Shown piece by piece: positions 23,169 to 36,474 of a DNA stretch of 64,000 nt. The position numbers were made by a program, and so were the translations under genes. The notes beneath the pieces were generated by a model. That model did not search any database and was not told the DNA's origin. It saw nothing but the letters and a program-made list of their open reading frames with translations. Positions within the stretch are counted from its first letter, which is position 1. The number at the start of each line of letters is the position of its first letter. Source of the DNA: Styela clava (taxonomy: Eukaryota; Chordata; Ascidiacea; Stolidobranchia; Styelidae); contig NC_135250.1 in assembly GCF_964204865.1 (NCBI RefSeq), positions 17,394,001 to 17,458,000 on the forward strand. The letters run 5' to 3'.

Positions 23169-23248
23169 CTAGAATAAATAAAAGGTAAAGTATACGGAAC
23201 AAGGCGGAAAAATTTCAAAATATTAAATAAAAAGGCAACCAAACATAC

Positions 23249-23358
23249 CTTAGTTATCTAGTATTTGAGTGCTTCACTAATAAAGTAGTAGTAAAAGTTG
23301 TTAACTCGAAGTTACGAAGTTTGAAATGATTGTAAAATCCATTGGTCCCCTTTATAAG
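23249..23358 (-). promoter_or_regulatory. Gene B core promoter and non-coding first exon
   Basis: On the minus strand CTTATAAA (23358-23351) lies about 100 bp before a donor AAG/GTATGT at 23249/23248. That donor pairs with the acceptor just before the gene B ATG, leaving a first intron of about 80 bp. Transcription should begin some 30 bp below the TATA, near 23320 (inferred). Confidence 0.7.
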
Positions 23359-26300
23359 TATCGCGCACGTAGCTTCCGGGAATAGTCAGTCGGGAGAAAA
23401 GTTCGATACGAGACAATTAATATGTCAGTTCAGAGCAAAACGAGAGAAATTTTCATGTATCACTAATGAAGTGATTCGTTGAAATACTCTGTGAGAACGT
23501 GTCAACGTCGCAAGTGAGCGGACGTCATATGCATTTCGGGTCAGACAGATCCATCAGATATTATTTTTGATATAATAAATCTTTGACAACTATAAGAATT
23601 TTGATCAAAGACTTGGGAAAGAATTCAAATATCAATTAAAAACGAATATTGCAAAATCACACCAAATAAGAATATTTTCATTTCTCTATAAACTGCGCTT
23701 TTTCAATTCAACAGCAACTTTGATGTAATAATAGGCTTTGCAAATAATAAAACTAAAATTGTATTTGTCAATTTCTGCAAACAAGGGAAATTTTCAGCAA
23801 ACAAATTGAAAAAAATTGATGAATGACTGACTAAATTAAATTTGGTTTAATTTACCTACGTCATATAAATTGGAAACCAATAAAATATTGTTTGTTATGA
23901 AAATTGAACTGGAAATTTTTCATGTGCGGCTACTGCGTCATATTTTTTAATCGCATCAAATTAATATTTACACAATTAAGCATGAATCATAAAAGAAACA
24001 CACATTTTAAACGAGGATCGAATGTGGCTTACATATAATGTGTGTTTTCCTTCACGTGAAACGTGATAAAGCTGCGTAAATATTCAGGAAATTATTCTCA
24101 TGCACATCATACTATGACGTACAAATCGAATCAATAATAATAATAGAAGTTACAATTTAAAGTTGCTGTTAAACAGGTAGGTATAACTAACTAAAACACG
24201 TGTTATAAAAACATGAACTTTTAAGATGTATCATATTTCCTGTACAACGAATGTGTGTTAATTTGCTAAATACTGCACGAAACCTATGACAATGGCGCCA
24301 AAAAGCAACTTATTTTCAACTTTACATTTTTGTTGCAATGATCTTGTGCTTTGCGCGGTGGCTGAAAACAATTTCGTATCAGATAGGAGATCTCGAGTTT
24401 ATGTTCCAGTTTGTGCAGAATTTTATTTTTATTGATCGAAACAAGTCAAACATTTTCACAGAAATATAAAAAGAATAACGCTGAAAAACAAATTAGGTGC
24501 GTCAAATCTTTAGCCGGAGTTACCAATTGCAGCTGATTCATATATTTGCGTGTTTGTCAAAAGATATGAAATATTCAGAGAATGAAACGAATATTGACAA
24601 CAAAAGTAATATAACATAGTTATTAGTAAAATTTTAAGCTTTCAGGTAAACAAGCTTGAGTATTTACGTAAATTACTGAGAATCTGCACGGAATCATAAA
24701 ACCGTCATGCATTTCCACACGCAAGTTTCGAAGAATACGGTAGAGTTTTGAACGTCAAATTCAACGTAAAATATCAGCGATACAAATTTTATATGCTCAC
24801 CAGTGAATATATTTAAATTGTATTTGGCTCCAGGCATCAATGCATGGGCACATAGAAATATTATAATATCGAACGAATTTAAACAACTAGCTAAATAACA
24901 GTTCTAGTAGTAAAAGCCACGTCACAAAGTACAATTTGGTAAGACAAAGTACGAATTTGGTAGGCCACACATGAAGGTTCCCAACCCTAACAACTGTCTG
25001 CATTTTACATTTAAATAGCTGGTTTAATGGATTTGGTCTTCTCAAGGCACAAATTGAAAAATTAATTTTCAATTTTAAAGGTAATTTTGTAGAAGTAATC
25101 AGGGCCGTAAATCACAATCAGACATTCGGTGATAGTCTCGTAGAACAAATTTGATTGTCAACATGTTAGTCTAATTCGTGTTTTAAAGAGCGACCTTTAC
25201 ATGGGTTTATTCTAGTTTGGGCGTAATCTGAGCGCACTATTGCTAATTATAAACAACTAGGTAGGCTTGTAACTTTTCAATGCAATTGCATATTTGAGCG
25301 TTACCGAGATCTCAAATTGTGCTGCATTTCTGGCGCGTGCGTATTCCAGGGAATAAGCCATAAAACAAAAAAGTGCAATCTCATGACTTATCAAATGTTT
25401 GTCATCTTAAGACCTTATATGAAAAGAACTTAATATGACAATTGTTATAGACGTACTTTACAATTGTTTGTACAAAATGCTTGACATACGTCAATACGAA
25501 AATAGATTTTGTATAATATTGAACTGATTTAGGAAGCAACCCAGACATAATGCTTAAGAATTCGTACTGAGAATTAGAATTAGCGACCAAAATAATTGAA
25601 ATTTTCGTAGGTTAATATTTTTATACATGCCACTAAATTTGTATCGAACACTAAAATTAGAAATGCTGAAATATATTTGAAGTAAGGTATATTGCCATTG
25701 CAGAACCACTTTCCATCTTAGCGTCAAAATGAAATAAAGGAATACATGGTGCACGAATAGAGAAAATGCTACCCGACGAGTGAGACTCTAATTCCAGACC
25801 TTTCAAACTTGGTAGCTGTTTATACCTGAAAGTTTTGACCGGGTATCTAAAAAGTCATAATGAGTACTTACTATTCGTTGAAAAAATTTGTATCTTATTT
25901 TGATCAAAAAAAAATTATCGGTTTCCATCTAATGTTAATTATTTATACTTAGTTGAACAAATCCTCGGGCTATTATTGTAGTATAATTAATATTTTTGCC
26001 ATATAAAATTAATTAGCTCTATATTTATATGTCATAAAACTATATAAAACGCATATGCGCTTAAAATAGATCAGAAACCATGAATATATTTATGCAAATA
26101 GGTAAAATGCTTATTGTTCGATATGAACACTGACAGGAGAAATAAATTATCACACAATTGATTTATCAAGAAATTGATGAAACATGATTTATTATTCATT
26201 TCTTGGATCTTCCGTAGCAAGATTACAATTATGTTACAGTTAAGTTACTTACGAGGAAGAGTTTCGGCAACACTGGCATTAGAAGCTATATAGACTTATA

Positions 26301-26558
26301 ATAAATATCAACACTCAAGATTGAGCATTCATACAGAATCACCGCATTTGCTATGTTAATTAAACATTGGAAAAATGTCCAAAATACACAGTTTCGTGAC
26401 TATATATTACTAACCTCAAATGTTAATTATCATATAAATATCTCTAAAAATCCTCGAAATGAAAGAGAGTTGTGTTTAGTGCTGACCTTCCGAAATTCTC
26501 TTTTTGATGGAAATAGATTGATACGTGATGCGATTTCTCCCACGTGACGTATAGCCGT
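23359..26558. other. Intergenic region between divergent genes B and C
   Basis: No gene seen. The stretch from about 25935 to 26330 is repeated, diverged, at 30475-30880, upstream of the pseudogene, and shares CTCGGGCTATTATT and ATATGCGCTTAAAATAGA-type blocks. It therefore travelled with the gene and may hold its distal control region (inference). Confidence 0.5.
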
Positions 26559-26715
26559 AAGGTACGTGAACGGACTATATAAGCTAAGGTACGTGAACGG
26601 ACTATATAAGCTGTAATATTGTCACCGATAATATCACATTTGAATTCGATTATCAACGAGAGGGAAAGCATAAATTCTTATTTTCGGCGAAGAACTAAGT
26701 AACCACTCAATAACG
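26559..26715 (+). promoter_or_regulatory. Gene C promoter with duplicated TATA unit, and first exon
   Basis: A 27-bp unit containing ACTATATAAGCT occurs twice in perfect tandem at 26559-26585 and 26586-26612, so there are two TATA boxes 27 bp apart. The non-coding first exon follows and ends at 26715 with donor GTACGT. It pairs with the acceptor TTACAG at 26860, immediately before the ATG. Confidence 0.8.
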
Positions 26716-26860
26716 GTACGTATTTCAGATATTTGTATTTTCGAATGTCAAACTTGCAAAAAAAATGTAATTTTTTGAACCATATATACCTTACATGTAA
26801 GTAGCATTTGAGCTGTGTAATTGTGTAACGCTAATAAATATTTTCCATTTTACATTACAG

Positions 26861-27746
26861 ATGAATTCCTGTATTATGATTTCACTGTTTGTTGCTACTG
26901 CCATTGTTTGTGTAAGTGCAGATTGCTACAGAGAAGATGGTTGCTCAAACACAAATGATAAAGAGTTCAGAATCGGAAAAAGATGGAAGCCAAAGTCCAA
27001 TCCTTGTTATACTTGCAAATGTATAAAAACAAAGAAGTTTGTGGTAACTCATATACTTTATATGGAGCAATCTCTTACTGCTTTTGACATGATTGTAACA
27101 TTTCTTTTATATTTTTCAGCTGGCATGTCTTGAAGCTGTGAATAAAAAACGGAATCTATCAGTTAAAAAAAGTCAATTGTCTGCAAGATTTGAATTCCCT
27201 GTAAATTTTGCTCCAGATGAGGATATTGAAATAACGGAGAAAGAAGCAAAAACAAAAGAATGTTCTCCGACTCGAGCACCAATCTATAACTGGGCTGTCG
27301 GTACTTTTGAACCGATCACGTATAAGATGGTTTACTTTTACTACAAAAGAAAGGAATCAAGATGTTGCAGTCGGTTAGTATTTACTATCTTAGGTTTTAT
27401 GTACAATGAATATTTAGGGGCCTTTCTGTCGGCCCCCCGATGAAACTTAAAACAACGGGAGAATTTTCAACTCAATCCTCATATTTAGCTATGTATTTAT
27501 ATTTCACATATCTTCAAACAATGATATATTATTTAAAAAAAAATTCAAATACAGATTACATCAGAAATAATGTGTTTCATACAATTTTGTTATTCTCATC
27601 TTTAATTTTATATTCACAGATTCATGAATTTTACAAATGTCCATCTTTCATGTAAAGTTGTCAGAATCAGCAAATGCAGATCAATAGTTGTGAAAAGGGA
27701 AAATCCAAAAGAAAGATGTAACAAACCGATGTCGTTTACTGGTTGA
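26861..27746 (+). CDS. Secreted beta-microseminoprotein-like protein, gene C
   Basis: Coding exons are 26861-27043, 27120-27373 and 27620-27746, giving 187 residues. Donors GTAACT and GTTAGT; acceptors TTTTTCAG and ATTCACAG. Intron 1 is only 76 bp. Residues 1-20 form the signal peptide, followed by D-C-Y-R-E-D-G-C, I-G-K-R-W-K-P and C-Y-T-C-K-C. Exon 2 gives L-A-C-L-E-A, K-E-C-S-P, Y-N-W-A-V-G-T-F-E-P and S-R-C-C-S-R; exon 3 gives L-S-C-K-V-V, S-K-C-R-S-I and P-K-E-R-C. All twelve cysteines are present. It is the source, or sister, of the pseudogene at 33.4 kb, with which it shares upstream and downstream sequence. Confidence 0.93.
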
Positions 27747-30474
27747 AAAGTGATTTTTTTATATACTGAGCTCGTAAAAGTTATTTGCAATTGATTTTGT
27801 TCTTTGTCGTTGTTTATCGCTAAGCTAGTTTCAAATTTTATTTCTATGAAATTTTATTGTTGGAAATTTATAATGTTCATTCCACAAAAACCGGCCTTCT
27901 GCAAAAAATCATCCAGTTTCAAATTTAATTGTTTATCAGGTGATTTTTCTTATTAAAATATGCAATGTTTTGTTGTTTTTTATTTATTTTTATTTCTTAC
28001 ATTTCTTCGTTGTTTTTTCAAAAATTGTTTGAATAAATGAACCCGCATTAAAGCATGAAAGTACACTTACAAATAATGTTGGGAGGGACAAACAACAGCT
28101 TGACTATGGTATCCTTCGTTAGTCGGTAATGTGCCATTGATTAGTCAAATCAGATAAATAATATTTCTAATAAAATACCACAACGCTTTAGTTTGAAGAA
28201 TATATAATCGAAAAGTTAATATAACTAAAATTAGTAATCGAAACAATCGTACAAACTAGTTTTGCAAAGATTACATAATTTTTGATGCCTTGGGAAAGTT
28301 GATGTTTGGATTCAGTATATAGAATAGATGTTGTGAGCGATCACAACCCAATATTTGCTAATTATACTTTCGTCCTTACCGAAGCTATGTCAGTAAATAG
28401 CAGCTAGTACAAAATTTGAAAAATATTAGGGACAGTATTTCTATAAAAAGTCAAAGGAAAACAAAATTTGACGAGTTATAAATTCTGAATTTAATCGGCG
28501 AAATTTGAAAAATATTAGGGACAGTATTTCTATAAAAAGTCAAAGGAAAACAAAATTTGACGAGTTATAATTTCTGAATTTAATCCTCATTGAAAACATG
28601 AGAAATGTACGACTAAAAGCACCGCTGCAAAAAATAAAGTGCTAGCGCCAAACTTATATTAGACGCCATGACGTTTACAAATCTTTAACTTGAACGGCGA
28701 TTTACGCGCAAATTTTGCGTGGGGAAACATGCTTGTTAAAAGATTCAACTATACTCAAGTCAGTTACGTACAAGTTAGATAAAGCCTTTGGTATAACAAT
28801 TATTTATGCAAATTTTTCATATATGTATCAAATACTCAAATCAAATTCATAATTAATTAATTTATCGTTGTAATAATTTCTCGCTCTATTATACTGAAGT
28901 CTAATCGGAATTTCCCGAATAAAAGAGAAACACAATTTTAAAATATGATTTATGTTTATTAAATGATGTGTTCGAAATGATTCGAAATTACAAAATATAT
29001 ATTCTTGGAGATAAAAATATCATATTTTGACTGAATCCTTACAAATTTTAATAATTTCATTGCAAAATACATTTTGAGTACCTAAGCAAAAAAACTGAAG
29101 CAGAAATAATATATGACAAAACTTCAAAGGGTCAAATTAATTCGCGGTGTACCCATTACTGACATTCAATTTTTTAAATATAGTTTTACATTGACTTGTC
29201 ACAATCATTATTTAATTTAACCCAATTTAATTTAGTTTAAAAAATTTTCTACTAAAATATTTTATGGCTTTATTTTGAGTTTGAGATATCACACACTAAA
29301 ACAATTAAGGGTAAATTTTAACAATGCAAAATTTTTGAAATGAAAGCTTATAGTCGCAAGATCCGTGAATTGAATGGCATTTCAATTTGGCATTTCAATT
29401 GACAAGGTAAATCTAATTAAATTACAATGTATCAAAACCATTACATTTAAATGAATGTTAAAATATCTTACTAAATTGACTGAAGTAAATGATAAATATT
29501 TCAAATTTCTGGAAATGTTTTAGGTTGTGTGCTTTTGATTTGATTAGATCTCGATTGCGAGTCGCTCATGTCAAACGCAATCAAGAGCTTTTGAAATATT
29601 CAGAGATACCTGAATTGAAATAATCGCGCTGACCCGGGTACTGTAAATTCTTAATATTGTCATTTAGAACACAACATACTGTATAGTATAAACTTGAATA
29701 CGGCATCCAACGTGGAAAGAAAGGAATCATGAAGAGTCAGATATTTTTCGAATCGAAAATGTTCTGAACCAATTTTAGTTATAACTATATACTGACGTTT
29801 TTATAGACAAACTTCACTTTTAATCCGTGGCTCACATACATCTCCAATTTAAGCCACGCTTAACACGTCTCGGCGATGATCTTCCTTCGGCCTAGGGATG
29901 ATTGCTGATGCTGTATTAATTAGAATCGCACCCACATCATGTTTGAACGTGCACAGTTGTAATGCGTCCATTGCGCCTATAATTTAGTCTGTTCTGTGAT
30001 TTGGAGTTTTTTTGCTCTAAAATTGTGGATCAATTTGAATACCAAACGTAATAAATGCCGCTCCGACAAATTGAAAACTGATAAATATGATTTGTACGAT
30101 TTTTTTGAAATTTCCACAAATTTTTCGTGAATAATTTGAGAAATTACCAATGAAATATCTGTATGACACTACTTTTAAAAATTGTGTATCAAATATGAAG
30201 TGAGTCCTATATATATGGGTGTTGCAGAAGCATTGGGTTTTGGCGATGTATAAATGAAAATTAAGATGAATAACCGGATGTTTGCAATGTGTAAAAATTG
30301 AGTGGAAGCTACAAAAAAAAATCCAATTCCTATCTAGTTATATACGAGTTTATAAATAGCCACAAAAGTGAACATTATATCTTTCTAGTTATTAGTATTA
30401 TACGATGTTGTTAATTGTAATTAAAAATGATTTATAAACTATAAATTATGACTCAATTTTTATATAGTCATGAC
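27747..30474. other. Gene-free interval downstream of gene C
   Basis: No gene seen. A tandem duplication lies at 28412-28589. A block near 28724-28765 (GGGGAAACATGCTTGTT...) recurs diverged at about 34300 and 39150, downstream of other family members or their remnants. Poly-AT stretches are common. Confidence 0.45.
28412..28589. repeat. 89-bp tandem duplication
   Basis: Units 28412-28500 and 28501-28589 start AAATTTGAAAAATATTAGGG and differ at only a few bases near the ends. Confidence 0.85.
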
Positions 30475-30679
30475 TGATTACTTAGTTGAAATAATGCTCG
30501 GGCTATTATTATTTTAGTATAAATGGTATTTTCATCATATAAATCCAACTGAACGCCTAAATTTATAAGCCATAAAGTTAATGAAAACACGTATGCGCTT
30601 AAAATAGACAAGAAACTATATTTGTGATAATAATTAAAATGTATACCGAACGGATTGTATACTGAAAGGAGAAAATAAT

Positions 30680-33257
30680 TTATGACAAAAAAAACAGTTC
30701 ACCGCGATATAGTTAGGAATATGAATATATTAAATTGGTTGCTTTGGGATTCCTCGCATCCGAGTCACAAATGTTAACACTTTGCTTACGGAAAAGGTGA
30801 AAGCATCACTGGTGTTGCAGATAGATTTCTTACTGCGATAGAAACGCTAATGAATACCGGCACTGAAGACCGATCATCTGCAACAAATTGCGGCCATCTT
30901 CATGCCAAACATATAAAATATACCCGAGTGACATATAGGCTTGCACGTAATTGACAAAAATCAATTCCGTAATTACGGCAAAATCAATTACGTAATGACC
31001 CCGTAATTGCGATATTTTTCCACGCATTTAAACCCATCGTAACAACCCATTGAATCCACTTTTTTTCCGAATAGGACATTGAAGTTGGGTTTTCATATTC
31101 TTGGCAGTACTACACGCCGGCGGCAGATGTTAAAGACAACTATCAAGGAGTGAATTCAAATTAATTTTATTCTGATTTTTATCTTTTGTGTTAGCTTTGG
31201 TTTTTCTTTATCACCTTCGCAAATTAACCGTCCCATTTTTATGCGATCAATTTTATTTTATCATTACCGACACTGGTATACGGATATTTATGGAAACGAT
31301 AGTTTTTTAAAACCACCTTAGTACTGAATAAAAATTACGGGTTTCTAATTTATTAACCAACGACGAGCGTATTCTCTCATTTGATTATACTTGCGATTTC
31401 CTCGCGACGAAGACTTGTTTTTGCAGCGTTTTCTGCATTATCCGACATTAATGCCTTGTTAGCATTTTTATAATAATAATTATTGATGTCGACTTATTGA
31501 CGATATTCCGATTACCATGCTTCATTTTACATTCAATCATTTCGCGGACTGAATGTTTATAACATTATTTGCGATAAATTTAGATCAAATATTATTTATT
31601 TGCGTATAATTTAAATACCGAACTTATATGACATGCCTTCTCCGAAAATACAAAGTTATATCGCAAAACAATGCATTTTGTGACATTTATTTTACACTCA
31701 TAACATTTATTTGCTAACTCAAGTCGGCGATCCTATCGGCCAAGATTGACAAAAGTTTGGTCGAGTGCCGGTGGTATTCAAGTCGACGATAAATCAAAAT
31801 AAGTTGCCGCATTTGGTAAGACAGTTAATCATATATGGCCGAAATATTGAGAGGAATTGTGAAAAACATCATGAGCAAGGCCAAGTCCGGACTGATATAT
31901 AAGATAAAACCGTTAACAGAACATCAAGATTTTGTAATAGAAAATGGATCTCGCACAGAATAAACACACAGGCTCATATTTGATTATATATGATAGCAGT
32001 TAAATTTTCAACGGTCCGCGAGGAATCCGTCGTTTTGGTTCATTACGCAATCTCTCTTTTGTCATCAAATTGCTATTTGATAAGCGCGACATTAATTATC
32101 ACGGCGAGGTATTGGCGCGAGTGATCAATCGCTCTTTTCGCTTATTTGGTTCCAATTCGTCGCGAAAGCTCTTCGTTAAATTTCACAAGATCGTCGTGTT
32201 GAAAGGTTATGGATATTTTCCTGTTTATACCCCAAGTCTGAAATGAAACAGCCAAAAACAATATGATATTCCATGTTCATATATCAAGTGTTGATATTAA
32301 CAATAAAGAATGGTTAAGCATTGCTAATCCACACTTGGCGGGGAATTCCCACTATTCAAACGCGTGAATATAAAATAGAAACGGAACATATATATCATAA
32401 GTAACGGAAAACTGGAACAAGTAAATAATAAATAAAAGTAAAATGGATACAAATGTTTGATAGGCCATGTTTGATAGATTGATCTCCTGCGTTCATTAGT
32501 CATTTCACCCGAAGAAGTTGAAACCGGGCGTGTTAGCGTCCATCGGTCTTAACACAATTCTATCCCTTATCTATGGTTAAGTTGCGGGAGAAGTTAAAAC
32601 CAGGTGTGTTGACGTCAAACGACCCTACTCAGTTCTTCCCCCATTAACTAACTAATAATTTACATTGGACACGCCAGATAAGTTGATAATAGGTTAGTAA
32701 ATGGCAACGCGGCATGCCTTCCTTCACCTACGTAGCAAGAGAGAGAAAAACGGCTGCGAATACCGGAACTCTAACTTCTTCTACTTGTTGAGCTTTCATT
32801 TTTCGCAATCGACGAAATTGACTGCTTTGAAGAAAGCTCGTTTCAATGCAATAATTACGACTTTACGTAATTCGTAACTTCCCTTCCGTAACTCCAAATA
32901 ATTACGTAATTCCGTAAATCCGTAAATTACGTGCAAGCCTAGTGACATATATTCATGACTTTATTTGGAAATTGTTATGCGAGACAAAAAACAGTTCAAC
33001 GCTATATAGTTAGGAATATGGATATATTAAATTGGTTGCTTTGGGATTCCTCGCATCCGAGTCACAAATGTTAACACTTTGCTTACGGAAAAGGTGAAAG
33101 CATCACTGGTGTTGCAGATAGATTTATTTCTGCGATAAAAACGCTAATGAATACCGGCACTGAAGACCGATCATCTGCGACAAATCGCAGCTCTCTTCAT
33201 GTCAAACATTTAAAATATATCCGAGTGACATATTTTCATGACTTTATTTGGAATTTG
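30680..33257. repeat. ~282-bp tandem duplication split by a transposon
   Basis: Copy 1 is 30680-30935 continuing at 32950-32974; copy 2 is 32975-33257. Both contain GGTTGCTTTGGGATTCCTCG and CACTGGTGTTGCAGATAG. Without the insertion, copy 1 would be 281 bp and directly adjacent to copy 2. Confidence 0.88.
30936..32941. mobile_element. hAT-type transposon, non-autonomous, 2006 bp
   Basis: The ends TAGGCTTGCACGTAATT and AATTACGTGCAAGCCTA are perfect inverted repeats, flanked by a perfect 8-bp duplication GTGACATA (30928-30935 and 32942-32949). Both ends carry arrays of AATTACGTAATT-like sub-terminal repeats. An internal direct repeat GAAGTTGAAACCGGGCGTG / GAAGTTAAAACCAGGTGTG lies near 32515 and 32590. 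I find no transposase reading frame. Age: younger than the tandem duplication it splits. Confidence 0.92.
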
Positions 33258-33423
33258 TTATAATAGTTACCGATAGGTATTTAAGATATTTATATTTTTG
33301 GAAATGTCGAAATTGCCAAAACAAAATGTGCTTTTTTGACTACTCGTTGCCGATCGACGCTTGAGATTAAACATATTTGCGCTGTTGAGTAATTGTAAAA
33401 TACTAATAAATATTTCAATTAGA

Positions 33424-33912
33424 AATGAAATATTCAAACACAAAAATAAAAAATATAGAATTACACAAACACGGAAGCCGGTGTCGAATCCTTATTCTAT
33501 TGGCAAAAAGTTAAAAAAAATATATTAATTTTTAACGTCATGCAGTAATATTTATTAGTTTATCAATTAAAAAAACAAGTCTGTAAGATTCGAATCACCA
33601 GTAAATTATACTCCAGGTGAAACTATCAAAATATTAAAAAAGAAAATAAAAAACTCAGACTTGACTCGAACCTCAGATTACAACTGGTCCTTTATACCGA
33701 TTACCGATCGTAACGACATGTTTGAGATGGTTATGTTGTGATGAACATTGAAAGAATAGATAGTAATAATTCAGGAGTGAATTTTATTTTTGATTTTCAC
33801 TTAACAGATTAATGTATTTCACCAACGTGCATTCTCCGTGTTGAGTTATAAAAATCAGCAAATCAGCAAGTGTAGATCAATAGTTGTAAAAACAGAAAAC
33901 CTATAAAAAATG
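33424..33912 (+). pseudogene. Decayed beta-microseminoprotein-like gene
   Basis: Remnants align in order with gene C. Exon 1 (33424-33510) keeps the region from the asparagine-threonine stretch to the cysteine motif but has lost ATG and signal peptide. Exon 2 (33560-33735) keeps the S-V-K-K start, the T-P-G-E region and the Y-N-W-like site, with deletions. Exon 3 (33808-33912) keeps an acceptor TTAACAG and F-T-N-V-H-S-P-C, then meets an in-frame TGA and later indels. The intron-1 equivalent of the 5' UTR and its donor are recognisable upstream, but no promoter is. It cannot encode the protein. Confidence 0.85.
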
Positions 33913-34350
33913 TATGCTAATCAATATCGCAATATAACTATGTGAGGTTAGAGGAAACATATTTTTCCGATTCAACTACCTAAATCACAAATACCAATCT
34001 CAAACAAACTTACAAACAACGTTCTGTAATTACAGCCCAATAGCAATATTATTATATGATGAAATTTTAGCATAAAATTATGACCATTTTGCCAACGAAA
34101 TATACAAGGAACTTGAAATATGGAGTTTATTTAATCACGAAATCACCTTCAGGTATAAATTAAGTTAAGTTAGATATCCATAATTTCTGAAATATTATAG
34201 TATATAATACACTGTTCGTGCGAGACTTACACTTACTGCAACTATTTAGGTCTTAGGATATTTAATTGAATCTTTGGTTTTCGCTTGGTAACGAAAATGT
34301 GCGGAAACATTCTTGTTCGAAGATAATCAATTGTACCTGAGTCAGTTTTT

Positions 34351-36290
34351 CCCAAAATGGAGGCGACCAGTATAGAGACCTTTCTATGTTTGTTAATTAA
34401 ATGTAATGTGCGGTGTAATTTTGGATCATTTTGTTTAGCCTGTGTATATCACATACATGGTATTTAATATGTTTCGATTATATTTATATATATAAATTAC
34501 TAAGAATTATGTTTTCTGATAATAACTGTCTTTACTAATATTCAACACCCACATCAACCAGTGTTGGTTCAATGCTTCTTTTTTCAATTTTATTTTGATA
34601 TAAACTTAAATTAGATCTGAACATGAATCCTCAGATATATCATGCGACTTTCTTGACCTTAATTAAAGATAATCGTCGTCATGAACTGAGTTCTTACGCA
34701 GTATGCTACGTAATATTACTAAATTATGTACCAAGTTTCAATTTCCGCCGGAAAAGAAAGTAATTTTAAAACTACGGATATGAAATAATGGTGAAATAAC
34801 GGGTTACTATTGCGTAGAAGTCCAATGTCATTTTCATTTTTTCGCGTCGCTTATAGACGTAGTTTCCGCCGGAATATCACGTACTTTTTAACATGCGGAA
34901 ATTTGTAACATGCTTTGAAATGACGATTTTTGCAAACGTGATATCCTTGCGTCTTAATCAAATTTATTTTGTTAATATTATTCTACTTCTTTACGTAGAT
35001 GAATGTAATTGACGTTGATCGACGGTCTTCACTAATTGTTCATTATAACTAAACGTCATTCTCAGATCACTTGCATATCCGCCAAATATATCCATTTCTT
35101 ATATAACAATTGCAAAATGCAAAGCACTGATGGCCTGTCTATTTATTTTGTAAGTTTTACCGCCTTTTGATTCGTAGCCGAACTCAGTCAGAGGGTCCAA
35201 CGCTCATTGCAAGCCCTGAGCAGCTGGATACCATTGTCATAGTTTTGGATATCGCTTGAAAAAGAATATCCTGAGCTCAGTGACAAATTTATTAAATTAC
35301 TGCTGATTTGTTGTACAACTTACTTTTGTTAGAAACGCTTTTGATCGTTATCTCTCATCAAGACATAATCGGAGAAATCGTATGGAAGTCAACGCTCTTT
35401 TTCGCCATGCAGGAACTTCATTGGAACCGCGTTTAACACGTATGATATCGAAAGGACAGCAGCAAATTTTCCATTGAATTGAATCACCAGCTTTTAAATT
35501 GCATACTTTTGTCGTAATTACATTCGTTTAATTTTGTTTCTGGGTGGATTTTGAGGGTTCACCGGCCAGCAGAATTAGTTTTGAAACTTTACCGGTCAGC
35601 AATCTAAAAGAGGTTGAAAACCACTGATATATACTATTATGCAAAGATTCCTAAAATCCCTAATTAGATATGAAATACTAAATAAAATACTAGTATTCAT
35701 CAGCAAATGGTAGCAGAAAGACAAACATTAATCAAAATGTATATCCTTGGTGCAATAGTGTGCAGGTGCAATCGTCGTGGGTTCAAATGTAATGGAACCT
35801 TATTTTTTGCATAATTCAAGCAAGATAGGTATATATATTTTACTAGAAACTAATAATACGGACTATATTTTGGTTGATTGCGTTTTGCCAACTTAAACCC
35901 ACCAATGGGTAGGTATAGTGGGTGCGTTCCTCAATAATTCTATAAGATAGCAATCCAAACGCCCACCTATTATCTGTCACATCATTTCGGGTATCAATGC
36001 CAATCTACTACTTGTTGCTTATGATCATATAGTACCTATGTTACCAAATATGGCTTGCGTGGTGAAGTAATCACAGTTTAAACGTTGTAATCTTGATTTT
36101 ATCTGCTCATGTCAACAAATTATTCAGTTTACCACACAAATTAGGAGCGGCTACTCTGGGAGTGGTTATATTTAAATTTCTCCATTGCCCTTCATAAATT
36201 CTCTCGTTTTCACATGTAATAGTAAAATGTATGATATTTCTCCTTCGATATATCTCCCAAATGACGTAGTGTCGACCGATATACTAATTG
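34351..36290. other. Gene-free interval upstream of gene D
   Basis: No gene found. A stretch near 35750-35800 has a GGGTTCAAAT run resembling a Pol III B box, but no matching A box or tRNA fold. Confidence 0.45.
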
Positions 36291-36294
36291 AAGG

Positions 36295-36400
36295 TATAAA
36301 AGACTGCTTAATTTTTCACCTAATCCATTCCAATTTCATTCTCCAGCTGAACAGTGACGGAGTTATCAATACTTTCAGCTCAAAACATTACATCAAAATG
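36295..36400 (+). promoter_or_regulatory. Gene D TATA box and first exon
   Basis: TATAAAAG at 36295-36302 precedes a first exon ending at 36400 with donor GTATGC. The exon ends in AAAATG, so splicing to the acceptor at 36474 places two in-frame ATG codons side by side; translation may begin one residue earlier than in the annotated CDS. Confidence 0.75.
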
Positions 36401-36474
36401 GTATGCTTTCATTTAATTCAATTATTATTATTATCTTGGGATCTACAAACAAACATTTGAACATTGTGTTGCAG

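Larger units (their letters stand above)
30475..34350. repeat. Segmental copy of the gene C region, interrupted
   Basis: Three parts are co-linear with the gene C locus: 30475-30880 with 25935-26330, 33255-33912 with about 26700-27720, and about 34290-34340 with 28720-28770. Between them the copy has gained a tandem duplication of about 282 bp and a 2.0 kb transposon, and it has lost the TATA box and first exon. Identity is well below that of the A1/A2 duplication, so it is older. Confidence 0.75.
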
